The position numbers and the translations under genes were made by a program. The notes below the pieces were generated by a model. It did no database searches. It saw nothing but the letters and a program-made list of their open reading frames with translations, and had not been told where the DNA came from. From an uncultured Aeromonadales bacterium (lineage in GTDB: Bacteria; Pseudomonadota; Gammaproteobacteria; Enterobacterales; Succinivibrionaceae): a DNA stretch of 17,092 bases. This document shows, piece after piece, positions 8,301 to 14,724 of the stretch (positions are counted from its first letter, which is position 1; each line of letters opens with the position of its first letter). The stretch covers positions 1 to 17,092 of the forward strand of contig CADBNP010000338.1 of assembly GCA_902796095.1 (NCBI GenBank), written 5' to 3'.

Positions 8301-8463
8301 TGCCTCCCATGTACATCATACCGAGATAGTACTGAGCCTTGGCATTACCATTTAATGCCAGAGGACGAATGGCAGCCAGTGCCGTACGGTAGTCACCAAT
8401 CTCGTAGGCTTTGACAGATGCATCTAAGTTCGTTACTTCAGTTACCTGAATTTCTTCCGCCAT
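5326..8463 (-). CDS. Giant Sel1-repeat protein
   Basis: From the ATG at 8463 this is a 1045-residue protein with no signal peptide or membrane segment, so probably cytoplasmic. I count about 23 Sel1-like repeats of ~36 residues with the pattern A..LG.MY..G.GV...A..WY.KAAE.G; the clearest are AQYALGHAYETGTGV and ALYHLGCFYRYGRGV. Sel1 arrays form alpha-solenoid scaffolds that bind other proteins; the partner is unknown. Two breaks interrupt the array, one at about residues 65-185 and one near 455-495. Each contains a similar motif, VVWVSSR (near residue 163) and VVWTSSR (near 470). The C-terminus ends in the usual LAYIWSSMAVAGG plus a short helical tail. The frame stays open up to a TTG at 8505 and has an in-frame ATG at 8493, but ATG 8463 has the better upstream G-rich stretch. 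It abuts rsmD by one nucleotide. Confidence 0.9.
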   Translation of the reverse strand: MAEEIQVTEVTNLDASVKAYEIGDYRTALAAIRPLALNGNAKAQYYLGMMYMGGRGVIKSPKQGESWIAKSAAQGYGQAVAELNQIREAFAEVSWKVKGVHRTSSEVRANTVRQKVSAHLTVHQVKTPKNAKSVPVSWTQDDAYRYARERNLTDRVESASERRVVWVSSRNSLNTEFSYLKTRAESGDVLAQFHLGMMFIYSDEIEPDVRQGAFWLNKAAKAGVELAAINMANLYFTGNGVNLSEANGMKHLQTEAQKGSSLAQLMLAKRLLDEGSVQYDEQEGIRWLQLAAGRNSTEALCMLGDISRDGRHGVDKDPHKAKTYYSTAASLGDSYACYKLGKLLVRQSIPDYTNGINYLQRAADKDVPSAMFLLGQIFEHGRGVVQNNAKARYFYQKAAENGYVPAQVVMASLYEHGQIQTTDPKNMAYRWYLKAAENGSDEAQYKLAYYIENNLVNLSDYEKLEDGGKEVVWTSSRTAATINSEQRSQLAFYWYMQGAKQGNLYCEYAVAHMYEDGIGVPQSQENSLKWYILAAEHGHTLAQVNLAHCYEIGAGVIMDEKKSVYWYSQAAEKSEPTALFALGNIYEQGKSVKQNYKTAMTYYTKAANLGSLDAVFKLGQLYSSSYLVAHNMAKAVEFYTRAANEGHVEAKKILAKIYMESDEIPPDYEKAMNILQDLIKLREPSSYYMLGKIFDNGLSGVEDHFKAVELYRYGSEAEDPRAQYALGHAYETGTGVAKSFSEAAVWYEKAAEKGNVDALYHLGCFYRYGRGVGQDLFKAVDLLQKASVRGCSEAYLELGGMYEQGIGLEKDFSKALACYRHVAAEGNAEAQNCIGYLYLNMTNSPNAMKQAFSWFSKSAELCNPKGCTELAYLYSHGLGCELNYDRAVELYRQAVEMDYTPAMYAYAKMFELGRGVKADAREAFRLYDRASKNNHVKAMVKVGRMCLDGTGCSKNVAHSVLMFNLASEAGSANAQYELAKLYFRGEGVEKDMQLAYIWSSMAVAGGCEDHGAAELRDDAAKQLTTAQLNEAQCEASLYFENLRSR

Positions 8464-8503
8464 AACGAAAACCCCATTCAGACAAATCTCCATTAAATCT
8501 AAC

Positions 8504-8530
8504 AAAAATCAGACCTTTAATCATTGTCTG
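8504..8530 (-). terminator. Weak terminator-like hairpin after rsmJ
   Basis: On the minus strand CAGAC (8526-8530) and GTCTG (8510-8514) form a 5-bp stem with an 11-nt loop, followed by ATTTTT. It lies between the rsmJ stop and the Sel1 gene. The stem is short, so termination may be partial. Confidence 0.3.
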
Positions 8531-8553
8531 CTATCATATTTAAAAAAACTGTT

Positions 8554-9285
8554 TCACGGATGATACAAATCAAAACGATGTGATTTCGTCTCCACACAGT
8601 TTGGCGTGCTGATCCCGCCAAGAAAGGGAGCCCCCTTCGGGCGCTTTACCGCAACTCTGCACTTTGCGAGACGAAGTGCCTGTTCAAGAAGCATGTTACT
8701 GTCTTCGTCAATACCAACTATCTGATGAAATATACGCATATCCTTTTTCACCAGTGCCGATGACTTACGTACAGGAAACATGGGATCAAGGTAAACCGTA
8801 TCGCAGCATTTTTCCTCTGTTACTTCCATAATGGAACACAAAGGACTCAGAACAAGATTCTCTCTCAGCATACTGCCGATTTCAGGATCCCTGTAGGCAC
8901 GTTCAAGCCCGTCGGCAAGAAGGATCCTGACAACAGGGTTGCGTTCGAACATGAGAACGTGACAGCCCTGGGTAGCCAGTACAAAGGCATCCCTTCCCAT
9001 CCCGGCAGTGGCATCAATCACCTGCGGCGTACTGCGGGATCGTGAACAGACAGCCTTGACTACAGCCTGACCAGCTCCGCCCCCGTGAAGTCTTCTGTAT
9101 CCGAGGGGTCCGCTGAGGAAGTCTACATAAAGACAAGCTCTGTCGCCGTCAAGCTGTCTCAGTTCAACTCTTGATTCTGTTCTTACCAGAGCAAACGGCT
9201 CCTGAGTACAGAAATCCTTCAAATCCGGATATTCTTCTGAAAGGGAGTTGCCGTTTTCCGAGAGGATCTGGAGATGATGGGCCAT
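8554..9285 (-). CDS. rsmJ: 16S rRNA (guanine(1516)-N(2))-methyltransferase RsmJ
   Basis: RsmJ (formerly YhiQ) methylates G1516 of 16S rRNA with SAM. The 243-residue protein shows the family's middle segment DFLSGPLGYRRLHGGG, the SAM-binding motif DATAGMGRDAF from residue 91, the acidic strand MFERNP, the catalytic-type YLDPMFP and a late KRPKGAPFL segment. Length matches the family (about 250). The ATG at 9285 lies 3 nt after the aroE stop, with GAAGAAG upstream partly inside the aroE end. It closes the purE-tsaC-aroE-rsmJ unit. Confidence 0.95.
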   Translation of the reverse strand: MAHHLQILSENGNSLSEEYPDLKDFCTQEPFALVRTESRVELRQLDGDRACLYVDFLSGPLGYRRLHGGGAGQAVVKAVCSRSRSTPQVIDATAGMGRDAFVLATQGCHVLMFERNPVVRILLADGLERAYRDPEIGSMLRENLVLSPLCSIMEVTEEKCCDTVYLDPMFPVRKSSALVKKDMRIFHQIVGIDEDSNMLLEQALRLAKCRVAVKRPKGAPFLGGISTPNCVETKSHRFDLYHP

Positions 9286-9288
9286 CTT

Positions 9289-10107
9289 CTACTTCTTCAT
9301 GTCGCTGCGAAGCTTTCTGATAAGCTCTTCAGTTTCCGGTCTGACTCCTCGCCAGAGAAAAAAACTTTCCGCCGCCTGGCACACCAGCATTCCAAGTCCG
9401 TCCCATGCCTCAGCTCCCTTTGATTTTGCATAGGTAACAAAAACCGTATCAACAGGTGAATACATAAGATCATAGGCTCTGGTGGACGAATCTATCGTAT
9501 CTGCAGGAAGAGGAGGAATATTGTTTGAAATGGAACTTGAAGTGGCATTGATTACCAGATCAAAATGTCCCTTCAGCTGATCATATCCCGTACCCCTTAC
9601 ACTGCATCCGGCAATACTCTTTACATGCTCCGCCAAAACCTCCGCCTTCTGTACTGTCCGGTTGGCGATAACAAGTTCCGACGGATTTCTTTCCAGCAGC
9701 GGAGCAAGTATTCCTCTGGCAGCGCCTCCGGCACCGAGAACAAGTATCCTGGCTCCGGCAAGAGCAACTCCGCACCGCATGAGATCCGTTACCAGACCTT
9801 CTCCATCCGTATTATCACCCAGCAGTCGTCCGTTCTCGTACTTCAGGGTGTTTACGGCACCTGCGAATTCCGCTCTGGCGGTCAGATCATCAGCAATGCG
9901 ATAAGCCTGCTCTTTAAAGGGAACAGTGATATTGCAGCCGCTGAAATGCTCCTTCTTTAGTCCTTCAACAGTCTGTTCAAAGGCATCAAGAGGCACCAGT
10001 CTGGCTTCGTAGCTCAGTTTCTGATGAAGGGCATCGGCAAAAAAACGGTGAATATACGGCGATCTGCTGTGTTCCACCGGATTGCCCAGCACATAATATC
10101 GGTCCAT
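9289..10107 (-). CDS. aroE: Shikimate dehydrogenase AroE (NADP+)
   Basis: AroE reduces 3-dehydroshikimate to shikimate in the aromatic amino acid pathway. The 272-residue protein has the substrate-binding SRSP at 14-17, NITVPFK with catalytic Lys65, the partner Asp101 in NTDG, the nucleotide-binding glycine loop GAGGAARG, the NADP phosphate-binding NRT, and the C-terminal GLGMLVCQAAESF. Length equals E. coli AroE. The ATG at 10107 follows the tsaC TAA by one nucleotide, with GAGGG upstream. Confidence 0.96.
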   Translation of the reverse strand: MDRYYVLGNPVEHSRSPYIHRFFADALHQKLSYEARLVPLDAFEQTVEGLKKEHFSGCNITVPFKEQAYRIADDLTARAEFAGAVNTLKYENGRLLGDNTDGEGLVTDLMRCGVALAGARILVLGAGGAARGILAPLLERNPSELVIANRTVQKAEVLAEHVKSIAGCSVRGTGYDQLKGHFDLVINATSSSISNNIPPLPADTIDSSTRAYDLMYSPVDTVFVTYAKSKGAEAWDGLGMLVCQAAESFFLWRGVRPETEELIRKLRSDMKK

Positions 10108-10108
10108 T

Positions 10109-10672
10109 TTAATCCCTCAATATTTTTCGCGTCCTGAGATCAATAATCCTCGACGGCCGCTCATATCCGAGAGTCTGTCCGTCCAGAATAAAATCAGCAG
10201 TACGGCCGAAAACAGATTCCGTATCAGCATAGGTACGCAACGGCTCCCGACCGCTCAGATTGGCACTTGTAGAAACCACCGGTTTTTTGAATCGACCGCA
10301 TATTTCGGCAACGGCGGGATGTCTGCTGATCCTTACAGCAACCGTCGGGAAGTCTCCTCTGAGCAGAGGATGAACTGCTTCAGATGCCGGCACGGCAAGA
10401 GTGCAGAATCCTTCCCAGCAACTGAAGGCAAACTTCAGCTCTTCTTCATCAACAAGATTCTGATTGATATACCGCTTTACAAGATCAAAATCATGGCAAA
10501 CAATCAGCATACCTTTTTTTTCAGATCTTTTCTTGATGTCAATAAGTCTTCTGAGAGCAACCCCGTTGTCAGGATCACAACCCAGACCGAAAACTGACTC
10601 TGTAGGATAGGCTATGATTCCGCCCTGGAGAAGCACAGATACGGCACGATCGTAATCAGCCGCCCTAGTCAA
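10109..10672 (-). CDS. tsaC: Threonylcarbamoyl-AMP synthase TsaC, TTG start
   Basis: TsaC makes threonylcarbamoyl-AMP from threonine, bicarbonate and ATP for the t6A modification of ANN-decoding tRNAs. Seen motifs are the YrdC signature GGIIAYPTESVFGLGCDP, KKRSEKKGMLIV, a central TVAVRISRHP and VVSTSANLSGREP. The frame stays open to an ATG at 10735, but that would overlap purE by 71 nt and add an unrelated N-terminus. A TTG at 10672 overlaps the purE stop and has GGAGAAGG just upstream. It gives 187 residues, very close to E. coli TsaC (190), so I chose it. It is translationally coupled to purE and followed by aroE after one nucleotide; tsaC next to aroE is common in gammaproteobacteria. Confidence 0.93.
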   Translation of the reverse strand: MTRAADYDRAVSVLLQGGIIAYPTESVFGLGCDPDNGVALRRLIDIKKRSEKKGMLIVCHDFDLVKRYINQNLVDEEELKFAFSCWEGFCTLAVPASEAVHPLLRGDFPTVAVRISRHPAVAEICGRFKKPVVSTSANLSGREPLRTYADTESVFGRTADFILDGQTLGYERPSRIIDLRTRKILRD

Positions 10673-11186
10673 ACACCTTCTCCCCGTGGATCCTGGACTG
10701 GAGAGCCTCGTTTTTGCGGTTGACGGCATCGGCATTTCTGATGCGATCCATTCTGAACTTGTTCATAAGTTCCGGATCAGAAACCGCAAGGATCTGAACT
10801 GCAAAATAAGCGGCATTCTTTGCCCCGGCCTTGCCGATAGCCATGGTTGCCACAGGGATTCCACCCGGCATCTGAACCGTGGAAAGAAGAGCGTCAATTC
10901 CGTTAAGAGGACCGCAGTTGATAGGAACTCCGATTACAGGACATGTGGTATTGGCTGCCACGGCTCCCGCCAGGTGGGCAGCAAGACCGGCGGCACAGAT
11001 AAATACGGCACATCCGCGCTCTTCAGCCTTCTTGACATAATTCATAGTTTCCATCGGGGTGCGATGAGCTGATGTAACCTTAACCTCAAATTTGATGTCA
11101 AATGATTTTAAAATTTCAACGGCAGGCTCCATTGTTCCGTAATCGGAATCAGAACCCATAAGAATAGCAACAAATTTTTCTGACAT
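10665..11186 (-). CDS. purE: N5-carboxyaminoimidazole ribonucleotide mutase PurE
   Basis: PurE converts N5-CAIR to CAIR in de novo purine synthesis. The 173-residue protein has class I motifs: GSDSD at 11-15, SAHRTP at 39-44 with His41, GLAAHL from 67, GVPI, and the C-terminal STVQMPGGIPVATMAIGKAG. The GLAAHLAGA and NGIDALLSTVQMPGG wording differs from the E. coli-like GGAAHLPGM type. purK, the usual partner for making N5-CAIR, is not adjacent. The stop overlaps the tsaC TTG. A likely promoter sits just upstream. No PurR-like operator was recognised. Confidence 0.96.
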   Translation of the reverse strand: MSEKFVAILMGSDSDYGTMEPAVEILKSFDIKFEVKVTSAHRTPMETMNYVKKAEERGCAVFICAAGLAAHLAGAVAANTTCPVIGVPINCGPLNGIDALLSTVQMPGGIPVATMAIGKAGAKNAAYFAVQILAVSDPELMNKFRMDRIRNADAVNRKNEALQSRIHGEKVFD

Positions 11187-11211
11187 AAAAACCTCTTTTA
11201 AAACGGGGCTG

Positions 11212-11220
11212 ATTTTAGCA
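11212..11220 (-). promoter_or_regulatory. Probable extended -10 promoter of purE
   Basis: TGCTAAAAT on the minus strand is a near-consensus extended -10, ending 26 bp upstream of the purE ATG. The -35 region is poor. It would drive purE-tsaC-aroE-rsmJ with a short leader. Confidence 0.4.
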
Positions 11221-11271
11221 CTATCTGAATAATCAGTACACTGTCCGAAAATAATCTGTCATGACTGCCGG

Positions 11272-11310
11272 GATCTGAACCAGACTGCACTACATAACCT
11301 GATTCAGATC
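11272..11310. repeat. Inverted repeat across the end of the zinc-ribbon gene
   Basis: GATCTGAA at 11272-11279 and TTCAGATC at 11303-11310 are perfect 8-nt inverted arms, 23 nt apart, spanning the stop codon at 11290. It could form a 3' hairpin in the minus-strand mRNA. No T run follows, so it is not a typical terminator. Confidence 0.35.
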
Positions 11311-12132
11311 TGAATAATTCATATTCATTATTGTAGCTCTTACCTCATCCCAGTGGGCTATACACACACAAAGCAGGATCACAAGCATTATCGTCCCAAT
11401 GGCAACCGATAACCCGTAAAGAATGTAAAGAACCGTTGCGATCCAGTGCTGCGAAACATCTGCCAGTCTGACATTTCCCTGCTTCATGGCGTTAATAACA
11501 TTTCTCGTTCTGATAAAACAGTCAAGAGCTCTGATTGTTATAAAATTGCATAATACACACAGAACCATGGTCAGGACAAAAAACAGTGCACCCGCAACTG
11601 CAGCACTGACAGAATGCTTTACAAAGCAGAGGATAAACAGACCGAAACATAGAAGAAACAGAACTATGGAAACGCAATACAGAATGATTATCCTGAGTGA
11701 AAGATTATGTCCCGTTCTGGCAAAATCTGCATACTCGGATAAATTTTTCTTTACAAGAAAATCTGCTGTCCGCTGTGCCAGAGACCATCTGGTCATACAG
11801 ATAATTACCAGCATGAGAAATAAGGAAAGCGAATTGACATAGGGAATAAAGCATATAACAGCAAAGGCGATAATCATTATGCCCATATTGTCGATATCGC
11901 TGCTTAAAGCAGAGAGTTCACTGTCCTGAACTGCAGTTCTCCGCTCCTCCGTGTAATTCCGCTCTGCCGTTTCTTTATAAGCTCCCTTGAGGCTTATGTT
12001 ACCGTCATTCAGATTATTCGAACTGTCTGCAACTGATTTATCCGGAACAGCAGCGGTAAGACCAGTTCCGCACCTGACACAGAATTTACTGTCATTCTGA
12101 TTCTCTGCTCCGCAATTGGGACAAAAAGCCAT
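11290..12132 (-). CDS. Zinc-ribbon multi-pass membrane protein
   Basis: The 280-residue protein starts with a zinc ribbon, Cys4, Cys7, Cys18 and Cys21 (CPNC...CVRC), then a polar linker (about 25-80) and about four membrane segments in the rest. These are a long first one (IIAFAVICFIPYV onward), two in the middle (IIILYCVSIVLFLLCFGLF; VAGALFFVLTMVLCVLC) and a last one (ILYGLSVAIGTIMLVILLC). Proteins with an N-terminal zinc ribbon and a membrane C-terminus are widespread; I know no assigned role for this one. The ATG at 12132 has TAGGAG 5 nt upstream. It probably has its own leader, because a structured gap separates it from the ankyrin gene. Function unknown. Confidence 0.85.
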   Translation of the reverse strand: MAFCPNCGAENQNDSKFCVRCGTGLTAAVPDKSVADSSNNLNDGNISLKGAYKETAERNYTEERRTAVQDSELSALSSDIDNMGIMIIAFAVICFIPYVNSLSLFLMLVIICMTRWSLAQRTADFLVKKNLSEYADFARTGHNLSLRIIILYCVSIVLFLLCFGLFILCFVKHSVSAAVAGALFFVLTMVLCVLCNFITIRALDCFIRTRNVINAMKQGNVRLADVSQHWIATVLYILYGLSVAIGTIMLVILLCVCIAHWDEVRATIMNMNYSDLNQVM

Positions 12133-12152
12133 AAAAACTCCTACACAAACAT

Positions 12153-12204
12153 ACAGTCCCGACAGGCCGGCGACGGCTTGGCTTGCCTGCCTGCCGTAAA
12201 CTGT
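12153..12204. repeat. GC-rich imperfect inverted repeat with short tandem motifs
   Basis: Outer arms ACAGT (12153-12157) and ACTGT (12200-12204) enclose a GC-rich core with CAGGC (12163-12167) pairing with GCCTG (12185-12189). The right half contains doubled GCTTG and CCTG motifs. It sits in the gap between the ankyrin and zinc-ribbon genes and is much more GC-rich than its flanks. It could act as a terminator-like or mRNA-stabilising structure; no function is established. Confidence 0.4.
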
Positions 12205-12233
12205 CAGACATCTTCAGAAAAAAAACTCTGCTG

Positions 12234-13781
12234 TTACTGATTTACCTTTTCCATTACCAGCTTTCTGACCGCTGTATATTCAGGATCATCAGGCATATCA
12301 TTATCCTTCAGATACTGATAAACAGTCTGTTTTGAATCGTATGCAGCATTAACCGCCTTTGAAAGATCGGCACCGGCCTCCATCAGCAGATTGATCATTT
12401 CCACAGATCCTGAAACTACGGCATGGGACAGAGGATACATACCTGCCCGATCCGTCTTGTTTACATCAGCCTTTGCACCGAGCAGAAGTTTTACAAGTCC
12501 GGCATTATTGGCTTCCACGGCAACAATCAGCGGAGTAAAGCCGTCATCCGCTGTAGACACAAAATTAACATCAGCACCAGCCTTAATCAGAGCATCATAT
12601 GCTGCTGCCTCAGATGTTTTTTCAACGTGGTACATCAAAGCGGTTCTGCCCTGCTTGTTGACAGCATTCGGATCAGCCTTGAACCTGCAGAGAAGAGATA
12701 TATGCTCCGGAGCATTCTCTGCCACCGCTATAAACAGTGCCGTTTTACCCTTTTCATCTGTACCGTTAGGATTAGCTCCGCTCGACAGCAATGTCTCAAG
12801 AACAGCCGGAGACCAGAGATTGTCACTGTCCTTTCTGACTGCGGAAAATATAACCGGCTTAAAACGCTTCCCTCCGTTGGATTCAGTAACCTCGTTAGGA
12901 TTACAGCCAAGCTTGATCATTCTCTGCAGATTCTTAACTACGTCCACATCACCTGAATGCTTTACATGTTCTCCCGAGAGATATACCGACACAGGAGAGT
13001 CATATTTAAATTTTGCCTGTCTGAAATCAGGGTTGAGTTCATCAAGGACACGACCAACAACATGATCATCAGTATCCATCAGTTTCTCCAGGACAACGGT
13101 AAATCCGTCATCATCCTTCCACATGACATCGGGACGCTGAGAAATAAAGGCATCAAGCACATTTGTATCACTTCCGCCGTTGCTGATGTAAAGGTAAATT
13201 GCCGGCTCTCCGGTCTCCACACCCTCAATCTTTCTTCTGGTATCCGGATCCATGCCCGCATTCAAAGCTTCTATAATGCTCTGCTCATTACCGCTGTGAT
13301 TAATAACCAGATTTATGAATTCATTGGCCGGCATTACCTGTTTTCTTTCCATAACCGAAACATTCGGCTGTGCTGAAGTCTGCTGAGCCGAGCCTCCGTT
13401 CAGTGACACATTCCTGAACTCCGGGATGTCCGCAAGTTTCTTATACAGAGCCTCTTCATCAACATTCATGCTTCCTTTAGCAAAAATTTTCTGGTTCTTT
13501 TTCTCATATACCAGATCATCACCCGGTGTAACAAAACTGTCCACATGCAGGAAAATCTCAGTGCGCAGAACCCTGGCATAATCCTTGATTTCCTTTTCCG
13601 TAATTATATTTTTAAGGGAATCTCTGAGAGCAGACATTTTAAGATTGCCAAGTGCCGCACCCTCATCCCTGCCATAAGCCTCCTCCGTGTATGTAGCAGC
13701 AGAAATTTCCGGCGAAAGCAAAAGCGAAAAACATCCCATCAGAGATGCGACAACCATCTTTTTACACCAATCTTTTCTCAT
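12234..13781 (-). CDS. Exported ankyrin-repeat protein with a GRDE-type N-terminal domain
   Basis: From the ATG at 13781 the protein has 515 residues; an upstream TTG at 13802 is possible but spoils the short basic signal-peptide start. MRKDWCKK plus a hydrophobic stretch ending near PEISAA is a signal peptide, probably cleaved by signal peptidase I; a Cys in the hydrophobic core (LMGC) is a poor lipobox. Residues about 30-125 form a domain shared with the next gene upstream, with motif GRDEGAALGNLKMSALRDSL, then ARVLRTEIFLHV and a beta-rich end. The C-terminal two thirds carry degenerate then clear ankyrin repeats (GKTALFIAVAE, GRTALMYHVEK, GFTPLIVAVEANNAGLVKLLL, GMYPLSHAVVSGSVEMINLLM). The likely site is the periplasm or beyond, in protein-protein binding. 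The family of the N-terminal domain is not recognised. Confidence 0.85.
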   Translation of the reverse strand: MRKDWCKKMVVASLMGCFSLLLSPEISAATYTEEAYGRDEGAALGNLKMSALRDSLKNIITEKEIKDYARVLRTEIFLHVDSFVTPGDDLVYEKKNQKIFAKGSMNVDEEALYKKLADIPEFRNVSLNGGSAQQTSAQPNVSVMERKQVMPANEFINLVINHSGNEQSIIEALNAGMDPDTRRKIEGVETGEPAIYLYISNGGSDTNVLDAFISQRPDVMWKDDDGFTVVLEKLMDTDDHVVGRVLDELNPDFRQAKFKYDSPVSVYLSGEHVKHSGDVDVVKNLQRMIKLGCNPNEVTESNGGKRFKPVIFSAVRKDSDNLWSPAVLETLLSSGANPNGTDEKGKTALFIAVAENAPEHISLLCRFKADPNAVNKQGRTALMYHVEKTSEAAAYDALIKAGADVNFVSTADDGFTPLIVAVEANNAGLVKLLLGAKADVNKTDRAGMYPLSHAVVSGSVEMINLLMEAGADLSKAVNAAYDSKQTVYQYLKDNDMPDDPEYTAVRKLVMEKVNQ

Positions 13782-13836
13782 TTTTTTACCCGCTATAAAC
13801 AATTACATAAAAATCATCATACATCTGAAGACTGCA

Positions 13837-14568
13837 CTACATCAGAAACATGGATGCAAGAAATCCCGCTGTCAGCAGCACAAGAGAAACGGACTCCTCA
13901 CTGTCAGGTTTACCTTCCGCTCCAGCGTTGGCAGTTTCATTTTTAACCGGTTCTCCGGATGCTGATATCCCGTGATCCTTCCCGGACGTTAAAGTAGTAA
14001 TTTCCGTTACAACTTCCATTCCGTTCCCTGAAGTCTGCTGATCATCCTCATTCCCGGCACTGCCCGTCTGACTCGTACTCTGTATTTCCCCTGTACCTGT
14101 ACCTGTTCCTGTTGAATCTGTCCCGGAAACAGTTCCGGAAGAAACGCCTGCTGTATCAGTCCCGGCTGATTCGGCTGTCGGGGAACTGTCTGAAGCTCCC
14201 TTCAGGATCTTAATTCCCGGAATTTTTTCAACAGCTGCGACAACAGCATCTCTGTCGACATCAACCGAACCGCTGATAATGATCCTTCCATCTTCAGTGC
14301 GGTACTGAATATCGTCTTCAACCTTTACCAGTTCATTAACCCGGAGAAAAACCTCCTGACGAAGTTCTCTGGCATGAGTCTTGATGTCAGAAGGCGAAAG
14401 AATATCCTTCAGAGTCTGTCTCAGAGCTGTCATCTTGAGATTACCCAGAGCAGAAATCTCATCCCTGCCTGAAGCTTCATAAGAAGAAGTCTCAGCCAGC
14501 GAGTCATAAATTCCGGAGGCGGCAAGAAGATAAAAAACAAGCATCAATCTCTTGATGATCTGAAACAT
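13837..14568 (-). CDS. Exported stalk protein with GRDE-type domain and hydrophobic C-terminus
   Basis: From the ATG at 14568 (AGGGA about 9 nt upstream; a TTG at 14577 is the alternative) the protein has 243 residues. It starts with a signal peptide (LMLVFYLLAASGIYDSLAE), then a domain paralogous to that of the downstream ankyrin protein (GRDEISALGNLKMTALRQTL, ARELRQEVFLRV, a DD...Y segment and IISGSVDVDRDAV). Then comes a low-complexity Ser/Thr/Gly linker of about 90 residues, and the last 18 or so residues are hydrophobic (SVSLVLLTAGFLASMFLM), with no basic cluster behind them. The tail suggests a membrane anchor or a cleaved sorting signal, but it lacks the usual PEP-CTERM, LPXTG or GlyGly-CTERM pattern that I can see. 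The ankyrin gene's ATG lies about 55 nt downstream, probably in the same transcript. Function unknown. Confidence 0.82.
   Translation of the reverse strand: MFQIIKRLMLVFYLLAASGIYDSLAETSSYEASGRDEISALGNLKMTALRQTLKDILSPSDIKTHARELRQEVFLRVNELVKVEDDIQYRTEDGRIIISGSVDVDRDAVVAAVEKIPGIKILKGASDSSPTAESAGTDTAGVSSGTVSGTDSTGTGTGTGEIQSTSQTGSAGNEDDQQTSGNGMEVVTEITTLTSGKDHGISASGEPVKNETANAGAEGKPDSEESVSLVLLTAGFLASMFLM
14091..14114. repeat. Four-copy hexamer repeat coding Gly-Thr
   Basis: CTGTAC CTGTAC CTGTTC CTGTTG, read on the minus strand, encodes part of the Gly-Thr repeat in the stalk protein's linker. Copy-number changes in a hexamer would lengthen or shorten the linker without shifting the frame. Confidence 0.7.
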
Positions 14569-14629
14569 AACTTTCAATCCCTGCTAAATTCAAAGATGAA
14601 TCCAATCTCTTCAAAACACACAGAAAGAC

Positions 14630-14654
14630 AGACCGTCTGAAATAAATCCGGTCT
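14630..14654. repeat. Small inverted repeat upstream of the stalk protein gene
   Basis: AGACCG at 14630-14635 and CGGTCT at 14649-14654 are 6-nt arms spaced by 13 nt, about 60 nt upstream of the ATG at 14568. It could be an operator or a leader hairpin. No convincing promoter hexamers were found in this 117-bp gap. Confidence 0.25.
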
Positions 14655-14685
14655 AAAGGAGAAACATCTCATTTTCCTGAAATTC

Positions 14686-14724
14686 AAAAAGCAGACGAAC
14701 CCCTTCACCACATTGTCATCTGCT
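14686..14724 (-). terminator. Rho-independent terminator of the S41 protease operon
   Basis: On the minus strand AGCAGATGA (14716-14724) pairs with TCGTCTGCT (14690-14698), 9 bp with one G-U, followed by TTTTT (14686-14690). It overlaps the protease stop codon and separates this operon from the stalk/ankyrin pair. Confidence 0.7.

Noticed and set aside
10673..10735. N-terminal extension of TsaC from an ATG at 10735
   Set aside because: It lies entirely within purE, has no resemblance to the TsaC start, and a better TTG with a strong ribosome site exists at 10672.
12391..13065. Long plus-strand open frame opposite the ankyrin gene
   Set aside because: It is antisense to a protein with a signal peptide and ankyrin repeats, shows no recognisable motif and lacks a ribosome site.
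13700..13781. Lipoprotein signal in the ankyrin protein (LMGC)
   Set aside because: The Cys is in the middle of the hydrophobic core, Met at -2 is atypical, and a plausible signal peptidase I site follows near SAA.
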